From the NCBI RefSeq assembly GCF_000010725.1, contig NC_013855.1, positions 1,163,501 through 1,227,500 of the forward strand: 64,000 nt of DNA, in the 5' to 3' direction. A program made the translations under genes and the position numbers. Of the stretch, positions 9,095 through 19,948 are shown one piece after another. Position 1 is the first letter of the stretch, and each line of letters starts with the position of its first letter. Under the pieces are notes generated by a model. The model did no database searches. It worked only from the letters and a program-made list of their open reading frames with translations, and was not told the DNA's origin. The DNA comes from Azospirillum sp. B510. Lineage in GTDB: Bacteria > Pseudomonadota > Alphaproteobacteria > Azospirillales > Azospirillaceae.

Positions 9095-10558
9095 ATGCGA
9101 CAAACGACATCCATTGCCCCATGGCACGACTCGTGGCGCGACGGCCTCGATCTGGCGGAGCGGATCCAAGCCGGGGAGGTCACCCCGCTGGAGGCGCTGG
9201 ATGATGCCATCGCGCGGCTGGAGCGGGTCAACCCGACACTGAACGCCGTCGTCGAACCGCTGTTCGAAACGGCGCGCGAAACCGCCAGCCGGCGGACGTC
9301 CGGCGACGGCCCCTTCGCCGGGGTGCCGACCTTCATCAAGGATCTGTTCATGCCGGTGGCCGGGGCGCGCATGACCAACGGCTCGCGCCTGTTCGAGCCC
9401 GTGCGGGCGCCGGTCGACGCGGATTTCGTCCAAAGATTGCGCCAAGCCGGCATCGTCATCGCCGGCACCACCACCTCGCCGGAGTTCGGCACCTCCTTCG
9501 CCACCGAATCCCAGCTGTTCGGGGCCACGCGGAACCCCTGGTCGCCCGACCACACACCCGGCGGGTCGAGCGGCGGCGCCTCGGCCCTGGTGGCGGCGCG
9601 GGTGGTGCCCTTCGCCTATGGCAATGACGGCGGCGGGTCGCTGCGGGTCCCCGCCTCCTGCTGCGGTGTCTTCGGTCTGAAGCCGACGCGCGGGCGGGTT
9701 CCGCTCGGGCCGATGATCGGCGAGGGCTGGGCCGGCATGGGCGTCACCCACGCCATCACCCTGTCGGTACGCGACAGCGCGGCGTTGCTGGACGCCACCG
9801 CCGGCTACAGCGCCGGCGATCCCTATGCCGCGCCGACGCCGGACGGCCGCTTCCTCGACGCGGTGACGCGGCCGCCGAAGCCGCTGCGCATCGGTCTGGT
9901 GCGGTCGCTCGCCCCCTGGCCGACCCATCCCGACTGCCTCGCCGCCGTCGACCACAGCGTCCGCCTGTGCGAAAGCCTGGGGCACCGGGTGGAGGAGACC
10001 GAACTGCCGGTCAGCGCCGCCGACTTCTACGACGCCATCTTCACCATCATCGGCGCCCAGACCCGCCATCTGCTGGAGGTGGTCGGCGCCATGACCGGCC
10101 GCCCGGCGGACGAGAGCGTGCTGGAACCGCGCACCCGCGTCCTGCTGCGCGCCAAAGGCGGGGTCAGCGGTGCGGCCTATGCCGCCGCGGTGGATTCGAT
10201 CCATGCGCTGGGACGGCGGATGGCCGGGCTGTTCGGCAGGTTCGACGTGCTGTTGACGCCAACCCTTGCCAAGCCGCCGGTCACCATCGGCGCGCTCGAC
10301 ATGGAGGACACGCAGACGCTGCCCGAGCTGATCGACCTGTTCCACAGCTTCTCGCCGATCACCCCGCTGTTCAACGCGACCGGACAGCCGGCGATGTCGG
10401 TCCCGCTGCACTGGAACGACGCCGGCCTGCCGATCGGCACGCAGTTCGCCGCCCCCTTCGGCGAGGAATCCCTGCTGTTCGCGTTGGCCGGACAATTGGA
10501 GGATGCCCAGCCCTGGCGCGACCGGGTGCCGCCGATCAACGCGCTCCAAGGTTTGTGA
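9095..10558 (+). CDS. Amidase (amidase-signature family)
   Basis: 487 residues. Hydrolyses an amide to acid plus ammonia or amine through the Ser-cisSer-Lys triad. Lys82 (VPTFIKDL), the cis-Ser in [11 protein letters not shown] (158-159) and Ser182 ([11 protein letters not shown]) are in place. [15 protein letters not shown] completes the signature. The start has CTGGAG upstream. It lies at the end of the permease/OMP/MFS block, so the imported substrate may be an amide used for nitrogen; the exact substrate is unknown. Confidence 0.92.
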   Translation: MRQTTSIAPWHDSWRDGLDLAERIQAGEVTPLEALDDAIARLERVNPTLNAVVEPLFETARETASRRTSGDGPFAGVPTFIKDLFMPVAGARMTNGSRLFEPVRAPVDADFVQRLRQAGIVIAGTTTSPEFGTSFATESQLFGATRNPWSPDHTPGGSSGGASALVAARVVPFAYGNDGGGSLRVPASCCGVFGLKPTRGRVPLGPMIGEGWAGMGVTHAITLSVRDSAALLDATAGYSAGDPYAAPTPDGRFLDAVTRPPKPLRIGLVRSLAPWPTHPDCLAAVDHSVRLCESLGHRVEETELPVSAADFYDAIFTIIGAQTRHLLEVVGAMTGRPADESVLEPRTRVLLRAKGGVSGAAYAAAVDSIHALGRRMAGLFGRFDVLLTPTLAKPPVTIGALDMEDTQTLPELIDLFHSFSPITPLFNATGQPAMSVPLHWNDAGLPIGTQFAAPFGEESLLFALAGQLEDAQPWRDRVPPINALQGL

Positions 10559-10563
10559 AAGCG

Positions 10564-10601
10564 GCTTCGCCGCCCGGGCTCAGGCGCGCGGGCGGCGAAG
10601 C
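10564..10601. terminator. Shared hairpin between convergent amidase and AraC genes
   Basis: GCTTCGCCGCCCG (10564-10576) and CGGGCGGCGAAGC (10589-10601) form a perfect 13-base stem with a 12-base loop. The 3' arm lies inside the last codons of the convergent AraC gene, so both transcripts end in this structure. No long T-tract. Confidence 0.6.
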
Positions 10602-11614
10602 GTTTCCGACGGCAGTTCCCCGAACAGGGCGCGATACTCGCTGGAAAACCGGCTCCAGTGCCAGAAGCCCCAGCGCGCGGCGATGTCGCCGATCGACACC
10701 GGCCCGGCGGCGGCCGTTTCCCGCGCGGCGCGCAAATCCCGCCGCACCCCGTTCAGGCGCGTGATGCGCAGGAACTGGGTCGGGCTGAAGCCGAAGCTGT
10801 CCTGGAAACAGTTCTGAAGCTTGCGACGGCTGACGCCGACATGCCGGCAGATGTCGTCGACCGTCGGCTGCCCTTCGGCATGGTCGAGCACGAAACTGCG
10901 GGCCTTGTCCGCCACCTTCTTCTGTGGCGGGGTGGCGTGGAGCGGTTCCCCCTCGTCCGCCACCAGGGCGTCGAGCAGCAGGTCGGCGATCTCGCTTTCC
11001 AGCGCGCTCCGGCTGCCGTCCTGATCCATGGCGCGGGAGAGGAACGGCAAATTTTCGAAGATGTTGGCGATGGCGTCCTTCAGTCTCATCATCTCCGGGG
11101 TGCAGTCGTACAGCCTCGGCCGCAGGGTGCGCAGCCGGCGGAACGCCAAGTCGCGCCCCTGGGTTTCAGCCATTTCCAGCAGCCATTGCCGATCCGCCGC
11201 GATACAGGCGAGATCGAGGGAGCGTGGGGTGCACAGCTCCGGCAACTCGCGGCCATCGGACACCAGGCAGGCGGGAAAGGTCAGCGGCCGTCCGGCGAAG
11301 CGGCCATCGCCCTCGGCATTCATCGGCAGATTGAACAGCACGGCGCCATCCCAGACCCGCCCCCGCTTGGCGAGCGCCGCATTGGCGACATCGCGCAGGA
11401 TTTGCAGGCGATCGAGCTGGACATCGACCAGCCTGCCGTCGAAACGGCCGGCGGACAGCTGCGCGAACTCCATCGTCCACCCGCGCGCCTTGCCCGCATG
11501 TTCGCCGGCGTCGGACGAGCGGACCGTCGTCACCCGGGATCGGGCATGATCCTGCTGCCGGGCTTGCGACGGAAAAGGCTCCGTTGCCGAAGGATTGGGC
11601 GGGATGTTCAGCAA
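10580..11614 (-). CDS. AraC-family transcriptional regulator (EutR-like)
   Basis: About 344 residues. The central region (DVQLDRLQILRDVANAAL; GAVLFNLPM) and the C-terminal helix-turn-helix pair (VDDICRHVGVSRRKLQNCF; ISIGD-like IAARWGFWHWSRFSSEYRALFGELPSETL) resemble EutR, the ethanolamine-operon activator. Start choice: TTG at 11614 has GGAGGGG at a suitable distance; the ATG at 11728 in the same frame has no ribosome site and adds a Cys/Pro-rich stretch unlike the family. It faces the amidase cluster convergently and could respond to an amine or alcohol-amine product (inference). Confidence 0.82.
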   Translation of the reverse strand: MLNIPPNPSATEPFPSQARQQDHARSRVTTVRSSDAGEHAGKARGWTMEFAQLSAGRFDGRLVDVQLDRLQILRDVANAALAKRGRVWDGAVLFNLPMNAEGDGRFAGRPLTFPACLVSDGRELPELCTPRSLDLACIAADRQWLLEMAETQGRDLAFRRLRTLRPRLYDCTPEMMRLKDAIANIFENLPFLSRAMDQDGSRSALESEIADLLLDALVADEGEPLHATPPQKKVADKARSFVLDHAEGQPTVDDICRHVGVSRRKLQNCFQDSFGFSPTQFLRITRLNGVRRDLRAARETAAAGPVSIGDIAARWGFWHWSRFSSEYRALFGELPSETLRRPRA

Positions 11615-11951
11615 AGAAGCCCCTCCAGCAGACAAATGGATCTCAATCGGTCCGCAGGCCCGCTTCACAGGCCGGCAAAGCGGGGATTTGCAGGGACACA
11701 CCAACCGGCATGCCGGAAAGGCCGACATCCCACTGCATGCATCATGCCATCAGTGTGTCGCATGACATCCGATGCGCGCAACCGATTGTTCATATAGCTG
11801 AAGATTGTCTCTGTCTTGATATTACGCATCAGATAATTGATAGATCGCGTCACCATGAGACTGGCGGTCGATCGAGTGGCCGAAGGCGATGTCGCTCGGC
11901 GCTTTGGTCAATCCCGACAAAGGAACGCGGACGGCGCTTCACCCCGAAGGC
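11615..11951. other. Intergenic region between AraC and glycosyltransferase 3' end
   Basis: No convincing coding sequence. GC falls from about 11780 onward (ATTGATAGATCGCG area), marking the edge of the lower-GC island that contains the glycosyltransferase. It should hold the promoter of the AraC gene and the transcript end of the glycosyltransferase gene; I see no clear hairpin. Confidence 0.4.
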
Positions 11952-13019
11952 TCACTCACCACACCGTATGGCATCGAGCAGCATGATTTTCTCGATGTAG
12001 GTGCTGCGCACATACTCCGCCATCATGCGCTCTTGAATCAGGAACAGGTTTCGTCCCATCAGGCCCTGCCGTTCCCGGTTGGACATGGGCTCCAGGGTCA
12101 ACGAGCGGTCGAGATGGTCCGGCAGATAGAAGGTTCGCAACATCGCATCGTTGTCCGCGTTGGCGAACGCAATCCCCTTCGCATAGTCGCGTACGATCTC
12201 TTCGGCGAGGTCATCGGCATCCAGCTTGCGGGAACAGCAGCGCCCGGAAAAGCTGAAGGACGCCGCGTTGTGAAAGTTCGACCCGTCGAGATAGCCGGGC
12301 CCGCCGAAATGGTCGTAGACGAAGACCGGCGTTCGGGCGGCAAGCGCGTACTGGACCGATTTGCCGATCGATATCACCAGATCGCTGCCATGCACCATCT
12401 CCGGCGTCACCAGCCGCTGTTCCGATCCGGACTTGCCGATATGGCGCACCTGAAAACGCGAAGACAATATTCCAGCCGCGGCCATCAGTGAGGGGTCCGC
12501 GTGGTTGGTGATGATCGTGATCGTCCTCAGCGTGCCGGAGGCGGAGGGGCGATCGCGGAAGAACGCCGCCGGAGCCGCGTTATGGAAGGTCGACACCGGA
12601 ATCTGACCCCCGGTCAGCCGAAGATGCTCCGCCGTCAGAACAGAGTTGGCGAGGATGCGGTCGGCAAGAAGACGATCGTGCAGCCACCCGCCGCTTTCAA
12701 GAAACGAACGACGCGAGAGACGGCCGAACACAAAGGATGTCTTTTCCTTGGACTCACCATGTAATCGATAATTGAAGAGACCAGCAACCTGATGCTGCAT
12801 GTAGGCGAGATCATAATCGAACGGAAAGATTCGCGCCGGCTCGTTTTCCACCGTGACACCCAGCCGACGTTCGAGCTCCCCCTGCATTGGCTGCCCGACC
12901 CAATTGGCAAATAACCGCACGCGATGGCCGAGAGACTGAAAATATTCAGCAAATTCAAGAATTATGACTTCGGATCCGGTAAAGTCATGCAGATGATTGG
13001 TAGCAAGAAGGATATCCAT
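11952..13019 (-). CDS. Putative glycosyltransferase (GT-B/family 4-like)
   Basis: 355 residues. It begins with a Rossmann-like strand and glycine loop (MDILLATNHLHDFTGSEVII), then GHRVRLFANW. The C-half has NHADPSLMAAA, an IGKSGSEQRL segment and VISIGKSVQYALAARTPVFVYDHFG, the arrangement expected of a nucleotide-sugar-binding GT-B C-domain. The donor and acceptor are unknown. The start at ATG 13019 puts the first beta-strand at the N-terminus; a longer frame begins at 13130. The region is visibly lower in GC than its neighbours and no other polysaccharide gene is adjacent, so horizontal acquisition is plausible. Confidence 0.65.
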   Translation of the reverse strand: MDILLATNHLHDFTGSEVIILEFAEYFQSLGHRVRLFANWVGQPMQGELERRLGVTVENEPARIFPFDYDLAYMQHQVAGLFNYRLHGESKEKTSFVFGRLSRRSFLESGGWLHDRLLADRILANSVLTAEHLRLTGGQIPVSTFHNAAPAAFFRDRPSASGTLRTITIITNHADPSLMAAAGILSSRFQVRHIGKSGSEQRLVTPEMVHGSDLVISIGKSVQYALAARTPVFVYDHFGGPGYLDGSNFHNAASFSFSGRCCSRKLDADDLAEEIVRDYAKGIAFANADNDAMLRTFYLPDHLDRSLTLEPMSNRERQGLMGRNLFLIQERMMAEYVRSTYIEKIMLLDAIRCGE

Positions 13020-13392
13020 AGCCCGCCCCGAGCAAGAATCAGTCGCATAACTTATTGAATGTTTCAGACTCTTCAACAATTGCGCGGGGGTAGCAAAGGA
13101 TCCGCCATAAAAAAACAAAAACCCCTGCATTATAGCAATTTATTATCGGAATTCGGACAGAACGACCCGCTGGACGACGGCAGCACCATGTCCGCCGAAC
13201 CACTCACACGCTGTCGGAAAAGGTCTGACCGCCGCGTTCCATACAGGCTTCGCGCCTGTCGGCGCCGGTCCGCATCCGGGCCACACGCCCTGCGGCATAC
13301 TGTCCGCACCCCCCGCGCTCCCCCGAACCAGTTTGCGCTTCTTCTGATATATTAATATAATAACCTCATCTTCCATCCGGTGAGGCCGAGCC
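13020..13392. other. Low-GC promoter region between glycosyltransferase and small peptide/galM
   Basis: No supported gene of normal size. It contains an A-tract around 13110-13125 (GCCATAAAAAAACAAAAACC), likely in the glycosyltransferase promoter, and an AT island with a perfect palindrome TATATTAATATA at 13348-13359 just upstream of the 26-codon frame. The middle (13170-13340) returns to high GC. Confidence 0.4.
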
Positions 13393-13473
13393 ATGACCGC
13401 GGACCCGTTGGAGACGGCGCTGCTCCTGCGCGCGGTGTTGATCCTGGGGCTGCTGCTTCTCGGCTTTTGCTAA
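13393..13473 (+). CDS. Possible 26-residue single-span membrane peptide
   Basis: ATG at 13393, GTGAGG seven bases upstream, stop TAA at 13473. The predicted peptide has a short polar head (MTADPLETAL) and a Leu/Ile/Val-rich tail (AVLILGLLLLGFC) sufficient for one membrane pass. A T-run (CTTTTTT) follows the stop, 28 bases before the aldose epimerase start. It could be a small membrane protein or a leader peptide. The frame is too short for statistical support, so the call rests on ribosome site, composition and position. Confidence 0.35.
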   Translation: MTADPLETALLLRAVLILGLLLLGFC

Positions 13474-13500
13474 CTTTTTTCCCACAGGACTGCCTGGACC

Positions 13501-14601
13501 ATGGTGACCCATACCGACCTCCGGCGCGAGGATTTCTCCGCCACCATCGACGGCAAGCCGGTGGATCTGTTCACCCTGCGCAACGGGCGCGGCATGGTGG
13601 CGCGCATCACCAATTACGGCGCCAAGATCGAACAGATCCTGGTCCCCGACCGCGACGGCGCGCTGGGCGACGTAGTCCAGGGCTATGACGGGATCGCCGG
13701 CGTGATGGGCGGGCAGGCCTCCATGGGGTCCTTCATCGGGCGCTATTGCGGGCGCATCGACGGCGGGCGCTTCACGCTCGACGGGGTGGCCCATCAGGCC
13801 GCGGTGAACAGTCCGCCCAACACCCTGCATGGCGGCCAGCGCGGATCGCGCTTCCGCGTCTTCGACGCCCGCCAGATCGACGGCGCCAGCCTGGAACTGA
13901 CCTATGTCTTCCAGGATGGGGAGGAGGGCGTTCCCGGCACCCTGCCGCTGCGGCTGGTCTACAGCCTCGGCGACGACGACGCCCTGACCATCGCCTGGAC
14001 CGCAGTGGCGGCCGATAGGACCACCATCGCCAACTTCACCGACCACACCTTCTTCAACCTGTCGGGCGATCTCGGGTCGTCGATCCTCGACCATGTCGCG
14101 ACGATCCCGGCCCGGCGCTATCTGGCGCTGTCCGACAGTGGGGTGCCGACCGGCGAGATGGTGGAGGTCGCCGGCACGCCGCACGACTTCCGCGCCCCGA
14201 CGGCGCTGGGCGCCCGTATCGGCGCCGACGACCGCATGCTGAGGCAGGGCCACGGCTATGACCTGCATTACGTGACCGACGGGCCGGCGGAGGGCGCCAC
14301 CGGACAGGCGCCGGTCCTGCAGGCGCGCTTCCTGCACCCGGCCAGCGGCCGGACGCTGGAGGTGCTGTCCACCGAACCCGGCCTGCAACTCTACACCGGC
14401 AATTTCCTGGAGGGCAAAGCCCCACGCGACGTCGGCAAGGGCGGCATCCTCTACACCAAACACAGCGGCTTCTGCGCCGAACCGTCGAAATTCCCGAATT
14501 CCGTCAACATTCCCTCCTTCTGGACCTCCTTCCCCTCGACCGTGCTGCGTCCCGGCCAATGGACCACCGGGTCCATCGTCTACCGCTTCGGGGTGGCCTG
14601 A
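13501..14601 (+). CDS. galM: Aldose 1-epimerase (galactose mutarotase)
   Basis: 366 residues. Interconverts alpha and beta anomers of hexoses in the cytosol. Conserved landmarks are ITNYGAKIEQILVPDRDG, the NTLHGGQRG histidine loop, FTDHTFFNLSG with the second catalytic His, the GHGYDLHYV substrate loop, and TEPGLQLYTGNFL with the catalytic Glu. The start follows CACAGGAC. It is next to pyruvate kinase (78 bases further on), forming a small sugar-metabolism pair. Confidence 0.93.
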   Translation: MVTHTDLRREDFSATIDGKPVDLFTLRNGRGMVARITNYGAKIEQILVPDRDGALGDVVQGYDGIAGVMGGQASMGSFIGRYCGRIDGGRFTLDGVAHQAAVNSPPNTLHGGQRGSRFRVFDARQIDGASLELTYVFQDGEEGVPGTLPLRLVYSLGDDDALTIAWTAVAADRTTIANFTDHTFFNLSGDLGSSILDHVATIPARRYLALSDSGVPTGEMVEVAGTPHDFRAPTALGARIGADDRMLRQGHGYDLHYVTDGPAEGATGQAPVLQARFLHPASGRTLEVLSTEPGLQLYTGNFLEGKAPRDVGKGGILYTKHSGFCAEPSKFPNSVNIPSFWTSFPSTVLRPGQWTTGSIVYRFGVA

Positions 14602-14679
14602 TAGGGCGGCGCGCCCGCCACCCTCCCCCTGCCCGTCCCGCACGCTCCCCTTCCTCTTCCCCCCGGAGTCCCTTCCGTC

Positions 14680-16179
<1,500 letters not shown>

Positions 16180-16233
16180 GAGCGGACGCCCGAGGCCCCG
16201 GTCTCCAGGGACCATGTTCCGCGCCGAACCATC

Positions 16234-16267
16234 GGGCGTGAAGTCTGACATGTCAGGCTTCACGCCC
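16234..16267. terminator. Long hairpin between convergent pyk and Lrp-type gene
   Basis: GGGCGTGAAG (16234-16243) pairs with CTTCACGCCC (16258-16267). The space between them is itself a near-perfect palindrome (CTGACATGTCAG), giving a 34-base structure with only one central mismatch. T-rich sequence (TTGCTTCGTCTTGTTT) follows on the + strand. Suits termination from both sides. Confidence 0.7.
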
Positions 16268-16364
16268 GCCTTGCTTCGTCTTGTTTCGCCTTGTGCGGCG
16301 GCCGACACCATCCGTCGGCGACGGCGTCAGGCCACCCCGATCGGCACCACCAATCAGCCCCCGA

Positions 16365-16838
16365 TCAGTCGTCGATGGGGATTCTGGTCTCGTATTTGAC
16401 CCGGCTGATCACCGTGTGGGTGATGAAGCGCCGGACCAGCGGGCTGGCGTAGAGCGCCGTCCGCGCGAATTCCTCGAATTCGGTCATGCTCCTGACGCAG
16501 AGCACCAGAACATAGTCGGTCGATCCGGTGACCAGATAGCACTGCATCACGCAGTCCTGGGCGTGGATGGTCTTCTCGAAGGCATCCATCAACACCCGGT
16601 CATCACCCTTCAGCTCGACGCTGACGATCAGCTGGATATGGCCGCCGAGCTTGCCGGGATCGACGATCGCGACATCCCTGGTGATCACCCCGGCCTCGCG
16701 CAACCGCCGGACCCGGCGCAGGCAGGTGGGCGGCGACACCGCGACCGCGTCGGCAAGCTCCAGGTTGGTGATCTGGCTGTTCCCCTGAAGCAGCTTGATG
16801 ATCTTGCGGTCGATACGGTCGAGTTCGATGTCCGGCAT
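16365..16838 (-). CDS. Lrp/AsnC-family transcriptional regulator
   Basis: 157 residues. The N-terminal winged helix (LDRIDRKIIKLLQGNSQITN; VSPPTCLRRVRRLREAGVI) is followed by a RAM/ligand-binding domain (VSVELKGDDRVLMDAFE; CYLVTGSTDYVLVLCV). This is the standard feast/famine regulator layout, responding to amino acids. The chosen ATG at 16838 gives the usual length; the frame extends to 16898 without a better ribosome site. It is divergent from the DMT transporter at 17085, which it probably controls (Lrp-type genes commonly regulate an adjacent exporter). Confidence 0.93.
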   Translation of the reverse strand: MPDIELDRIDRKIIKLLQGNSQITNLELADAVAVSPPTCLRRVRRLREAGVITRDVAIVDPGKLGGHIQLIVSVELKGDDRVLMDAFEKTIHAQDCVMQCYLVTGSTDYVLVLCVRSMTEFEEFARTALYASPLVRRFITHTVISRVKYETRIPIDD

Positions 16839-17084
16839 GAGGCGATTGCCCGTGCGAAGCGATTTCACACTTATGGGGGGCGCGCCTCCCATCGTCAATT
16901 TTCCATCATGGCAAATCCGGTGGCGGAATTAGAAATTTAAGACCACCCGAATGACGCTACAGTCCGCTCACCACGACGCAGTGAACCGCTCCACCCCGCC
17001 CATGGTTTCAAAACAGGACCCGACCATCCCCATCGGGCCGGTGGATGCGCGCCCCTGACCAGGACAGACGCAGGAGCGTTTTCG

Positions 17085-18059
17085 ATGCCCACCACTTCCA
17101 TCGTGACCGCCGGTCCGTCGCGCGCCGGGACGAACCCGGCGCTGGCGTCCCTGCTGGCGGGCGCGCTCGCCATCGCGCTCGCCCCCATCCTGGTGCGGGT
17201 CAGCGAACTGGAGCCGGTCGCCACCGCCTTCCACCGTCTGGTCATCGCGCTGCCCTTCTTCTGGCTCGGCATGCTCGCCGAACGCGAGGCGCCCAGAGCC
17301 GCAGGCAAACCAGCCGCAGGCACACCAGCCGCAGGCAGGCCCGTCACCCCCGCAGACATGGCGCTGATGGGGCTGGCCGGGATGATGCTGGCGGGAGATT
17401 TGGCACTCTGGCATCTCAGCATCACCATGACCTCGGTGGCCAAGGCGACGCTGTTCAACAACTGCGCGCCGGTCTTCGTCGCCCTGTTCGGCTGGCTGCT
17501 GTTCGGCGAGCGGATCGGCCTCGGCCTGATCGTCGCCCTCGCGGTGTCGCTGTCCGGCATGGCGCTGCTGATCGGGGGCGGGCTGGTCGAGGGCGGGCTG
17601 GTCGCGCCGGTGGGAAGTGCGGCGGAGGGGCAATGGCGCGGCGACGCCGTCGCGGTCGGCACCGCCGCCTTCTACGCCGTCTACCTGATGGCGGTGAAGC
17701 GCCTGCGGGCCGGCCATTCGACCAGCGTCATCATGGCGGGATCGAGCGCCGCCGCCGCCCTGGTGCTGGCGGCCGCCGCCTGGATCGAAGGCGGCCCGCT
17801 GCTGCCCGCCACCGCCTGGGGCTGGGCCGTGGTCCTGGCGCTTGGCGTCGCCTGCCATGTCATCGGCCAGGGCCTGATCACCCATGCGCTGGCCCATCTG
17901 CCGGTCACCTTCTCCTCCATCGGCCTGCTGATCCAACCGGTCGCGGCGGCAGGGTTGGCCTGGATGCTGTTCGGCGAGGCCCTGGGTCCGCTCCAGTGGC
18001 TCGGCGGCGGGCTGGCGCTGGCCGGCATCACGCTGGCCCGCCGCGGTTCCGGCCGCTGA
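17085..18059 (+). CDS. DMT-superfamily (EamA) transporter
   Basis: 324 residues, ten hydrophobic segments, two EamA repeats: the first ends around LFNNCAPVFVALFGWLLFGERI, the second around IGLLIQPVAAAGLAWMLFGEAL. Likely an amino acid or metabolite exporter, given the Lrp-type neighbour. Residues about 71-84 hold a short in-frame repeat (AAGKP AAGTP AAGRP) encoded by a 15-base tandem at about 17299-17340, between the second and third helices. The start has CAGGAGCG upstream. Confidence 0.9.
   Translation: MPTTSIVTAGPSRAGTNPALASLLAGALAIALAPILVRVSELEPVATAFHRLVIALPFFWLGMLAEREAPRAAGKPAAGTPAAGRPVTPADMALMGLAGMMLAGDLALWHLSITMTSVAKATLFNNCAPVFVALFGWLLFGERIGLGLIVALAVSLSGMALLIGGGLVEGGLVAPVGSAAEGQWRGDAVAVGTAAFYAVYLMAVKRLRAGHSTSVIMAGSSAAAALVLAAAAWIEGGPLLPATAWGWAVVLALGVACHVIGQGLITHALAHLPVTFSSIGLLIQPVAAAGLAWMLFGEALGPLQWLGGGLALAGITLARRGSGR
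17299..17340 (+). repeat. 15-base in-frame tandem repeat inside the DMT transporter
   Basis: Nearly three units of GCCGCAGGCAAACCA-like sequence, encoding AAG(K/T/R)P in a loop. One of four in-frame minisatellites seen in this window (see findings). Confidence 0.7.
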
Positions 18060-18083
18060 CATAAGCATGCCACCGGCCCCGGA

Positions 18084-19910
18084 TCACCGGGCCAGATAGG
18101 CCAGCCAGCCGCCATATTCGGAAATCTCCGGGGCATCGGCGATGTCGGCCGCCTCGCACAGGAAGCCGCTGACCTTGCGGCCGTCGGCCAGTTCGACCGA
18201 GCCGATGCACAGCGGCCGCGGCAGCCCGGCGACAAAGCGGCCGAAAGCTTCCGGCGTCAACTCCCACAGCTCGCCGGCAATGGCCCGGCCGCCGGCCGCC
18301 ACCCGCAGCATGCCGGGCCGCGCCGGCTCCCCCGGCAGGGCGTGGAGGCGGTAGTGCGGCGCCGTCGTCACCGTCCCGGCCAGCCGTCCGCCGAGGTCTG
18401 TCAGTTGCCGGTTCAGCGGCTGGCCGCTCAGATGCGCTCCCACCACCAGCAACGGAAGCAGCCCCGCCCCACCATGGGACGGCGGCCGGGCCGGCGGCAG
18501 CGGCAGCCCGGTCGCCCCCATCGCCACCCCCGCCGCCCGGTGCGCGGCGGCCGCCACCGTGGCGACGGCGGCTTCGCGGAAGGCGGGGGCGAGCAGCGTC
18601 AGCCCGGCCGGCCGGCCATCCGCCTGGAAGCCGCTGGGAATGGCGATGCCGCACAGGTCCAGCAGATTGGTGAAGTTGGTGTAGGTGCCGAGGTTGGTGT
18701 TGAGCGCGACGGGATCGGCCATCACCTCCGCCACCGTGTAGATCGTTCCGGTGGTCGGCACCGCCAGCAGGTCGATGGCGTCCCACACCGCCGCGGTGTC
18801 GCGGCGCAGAGCCTCCAGCCGGTACATGGCCCGGAAGCAGTCCACCGCGTCGTGCTTGTGGCCGCCTTCGATGATGCCGCGGGTCACCGCGAGCCCGGCA
18901 TCGGTGTAATCCGCCAGAAACTCGCCCACCGCCGCCGTACGCTCCGCCACCCAGGGGCCGCTGTAGAGCAGGGCCGCCGTCTCGGCGAAGGGGGCGAAGT
19001 CGACCGGCACAGCCACGCCGCCCAGCCCCGTCAACCGGTCAAGCGCCTCGCGGTAAAGCCGCTCGGCCTCCACGTTGCCGAAGAAGCGGAGCTGGTCGGC
19101 CTGCGGAACGCCGAAGCGGAAGGGCGCGCGCAGGGCGGCCGGGACCGGTGGCGCCGCCCGGCTGTAGGCGTCGAGCGGATCGGGTGCCGCCATCACCGCC
19201 AGCACGTCCATCGCGTCCTCCACCGTCAGGGCGAAGACCGATACGCAATCCAGCGAACGGCAGGCCGGGACCACCCCGGCGGTGCTGACCAGCCCCTTGG
19301 TCGGCTTCAGCCCGACGATGTTGGTGAAGGCGGCCGGGACCCGGCCCGACCCTGCGGTGTCGGTGCCCAGCGCGAAGCCGACCAGCCCCGACGCCACCGC
19401 CACCGCCGATCCGGAGCTGGAGCCGCCGGGAACGCACAGCGGGTCGATCGGGTTGCGCGCGACGCCGTAGGGCGAGCGGACGCCGACCAGCCCGGTGGCG
19501 AACTGGTCGAGGTTGGCCTTGCCGACCAGAATCGCCCCGGCGTCGAGCAGGCGTTGCACGGCCGTCGCCGTGTCGGTCGCGGTGTAGGTGTATTCCGGAC
19601 AGGCGGCGGTGGTCGGCAGGCCGGCGACATCGATGTTGTCCTTCACCGCGAAGGGAACGCCATAGAGCGGCAGCGCCGCCCGCTCCGCCGGTGTCAGCGC
19701 CTCCAGCGCCGCCGCCCGCGCCAGCAGGTCGGCGTCCGGCACCCGGTAAATCCACACATGATCCTCGCCCGCCGCCGCGATGCGGTCCAGCACGGCGCGG
19801 ACGACGACGCCCGGTGTCAGCGTCCCGTCACGGTATGCCGCGCCCAGCGAGGCGAGATCGAGACGGAGGGGGCCGCGACCGTCGGCGGCGCTGGGGGCGA
19901 GCGTGGACAT
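18084..19910 (-). CDS. atzF: Allophanate hydrolase (AtzF type)
   Basis: 608 residues, matching AtzF/TrzF length. Hydrolyses allophanate to ammonia and CO2, the last step of urea-amidolyase and s-triazine/biuret pathways. The amidase domain carries Lys90 (VPFAVKDNID), cis-Ser164 (PGGSSSG) and Ser188 (TDTAGSGRVPAA), one residue offset from the known AtzF triad Lys91/Ser165/Ser189. A C-terminal domain (about 470-608; PLLVVGAHLSGQPLNRQL, ELWELTPEAFGRFVAGLP) is typical of AtzF and distinguishes it from plain amidases. It lies 38 bases after atzE on the same strand. Confidence 0.95.
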   Translation of the reverse strand: MSTLAPSAADGRGPLRLDLASLGAAYRDGTLTPGVVVRAVLDRIAAAGEDHVWIYRVPDADLLARAAALEALTPAERAALPLYGVPFAVKDNIDVAGLPTTAACPEYTYTATDTATAVQRLLDAGAILVGKANLDQFATGLVGVRSPYGVARNPIDPLCVPGGSSSGSAVAVASGLVGFALGTDTAGSGRVPAAFTNIVGLKPTKGLVSTAGVVPACRSLDCVSVFALTVEDAMDVLAVMAAPDPLDAYSRAAPPVPAALRAPFRFGVPQADQLRFFGNVEAERLYREALDRLTGLGGVAVPVDFAPFAETAALLYSGPWVAERTAAVGEFLADYTDAGLAVTRGIIEGGHKHDAVDCFRAMYRLEALRRDTAAVWDAIDLLAVPTTGTIYTVAEVMADPVALNTNLGTYTNFTNLLDLCGIAIPSGFQADGRPAGLTLLAPAFREAAVATVAAAAHRAAGVAMGATGLPLPPARPPSHGGAGLLPLLVVGAHLSGQPLNRQLTDLGGRLAGTVTTAPHYRLHALPGEPARPGMLRVAAGGRAIAGELWELTPEAFGRFVAGLPRPLCIGSVELADGRKVSGFLCEAADIADAPEISEYGGWLAYLAR

Positions 19911-19948
19911 GGGAAAGCTCCTGGATCGGTGGGCGGACAGGTGACGGT

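Noticed and set aside
11735-11750. CTGCATGCATCATGC similar to the GntR operator
   Set aside because: Single imperfect copy, far from the cluster and not paired.
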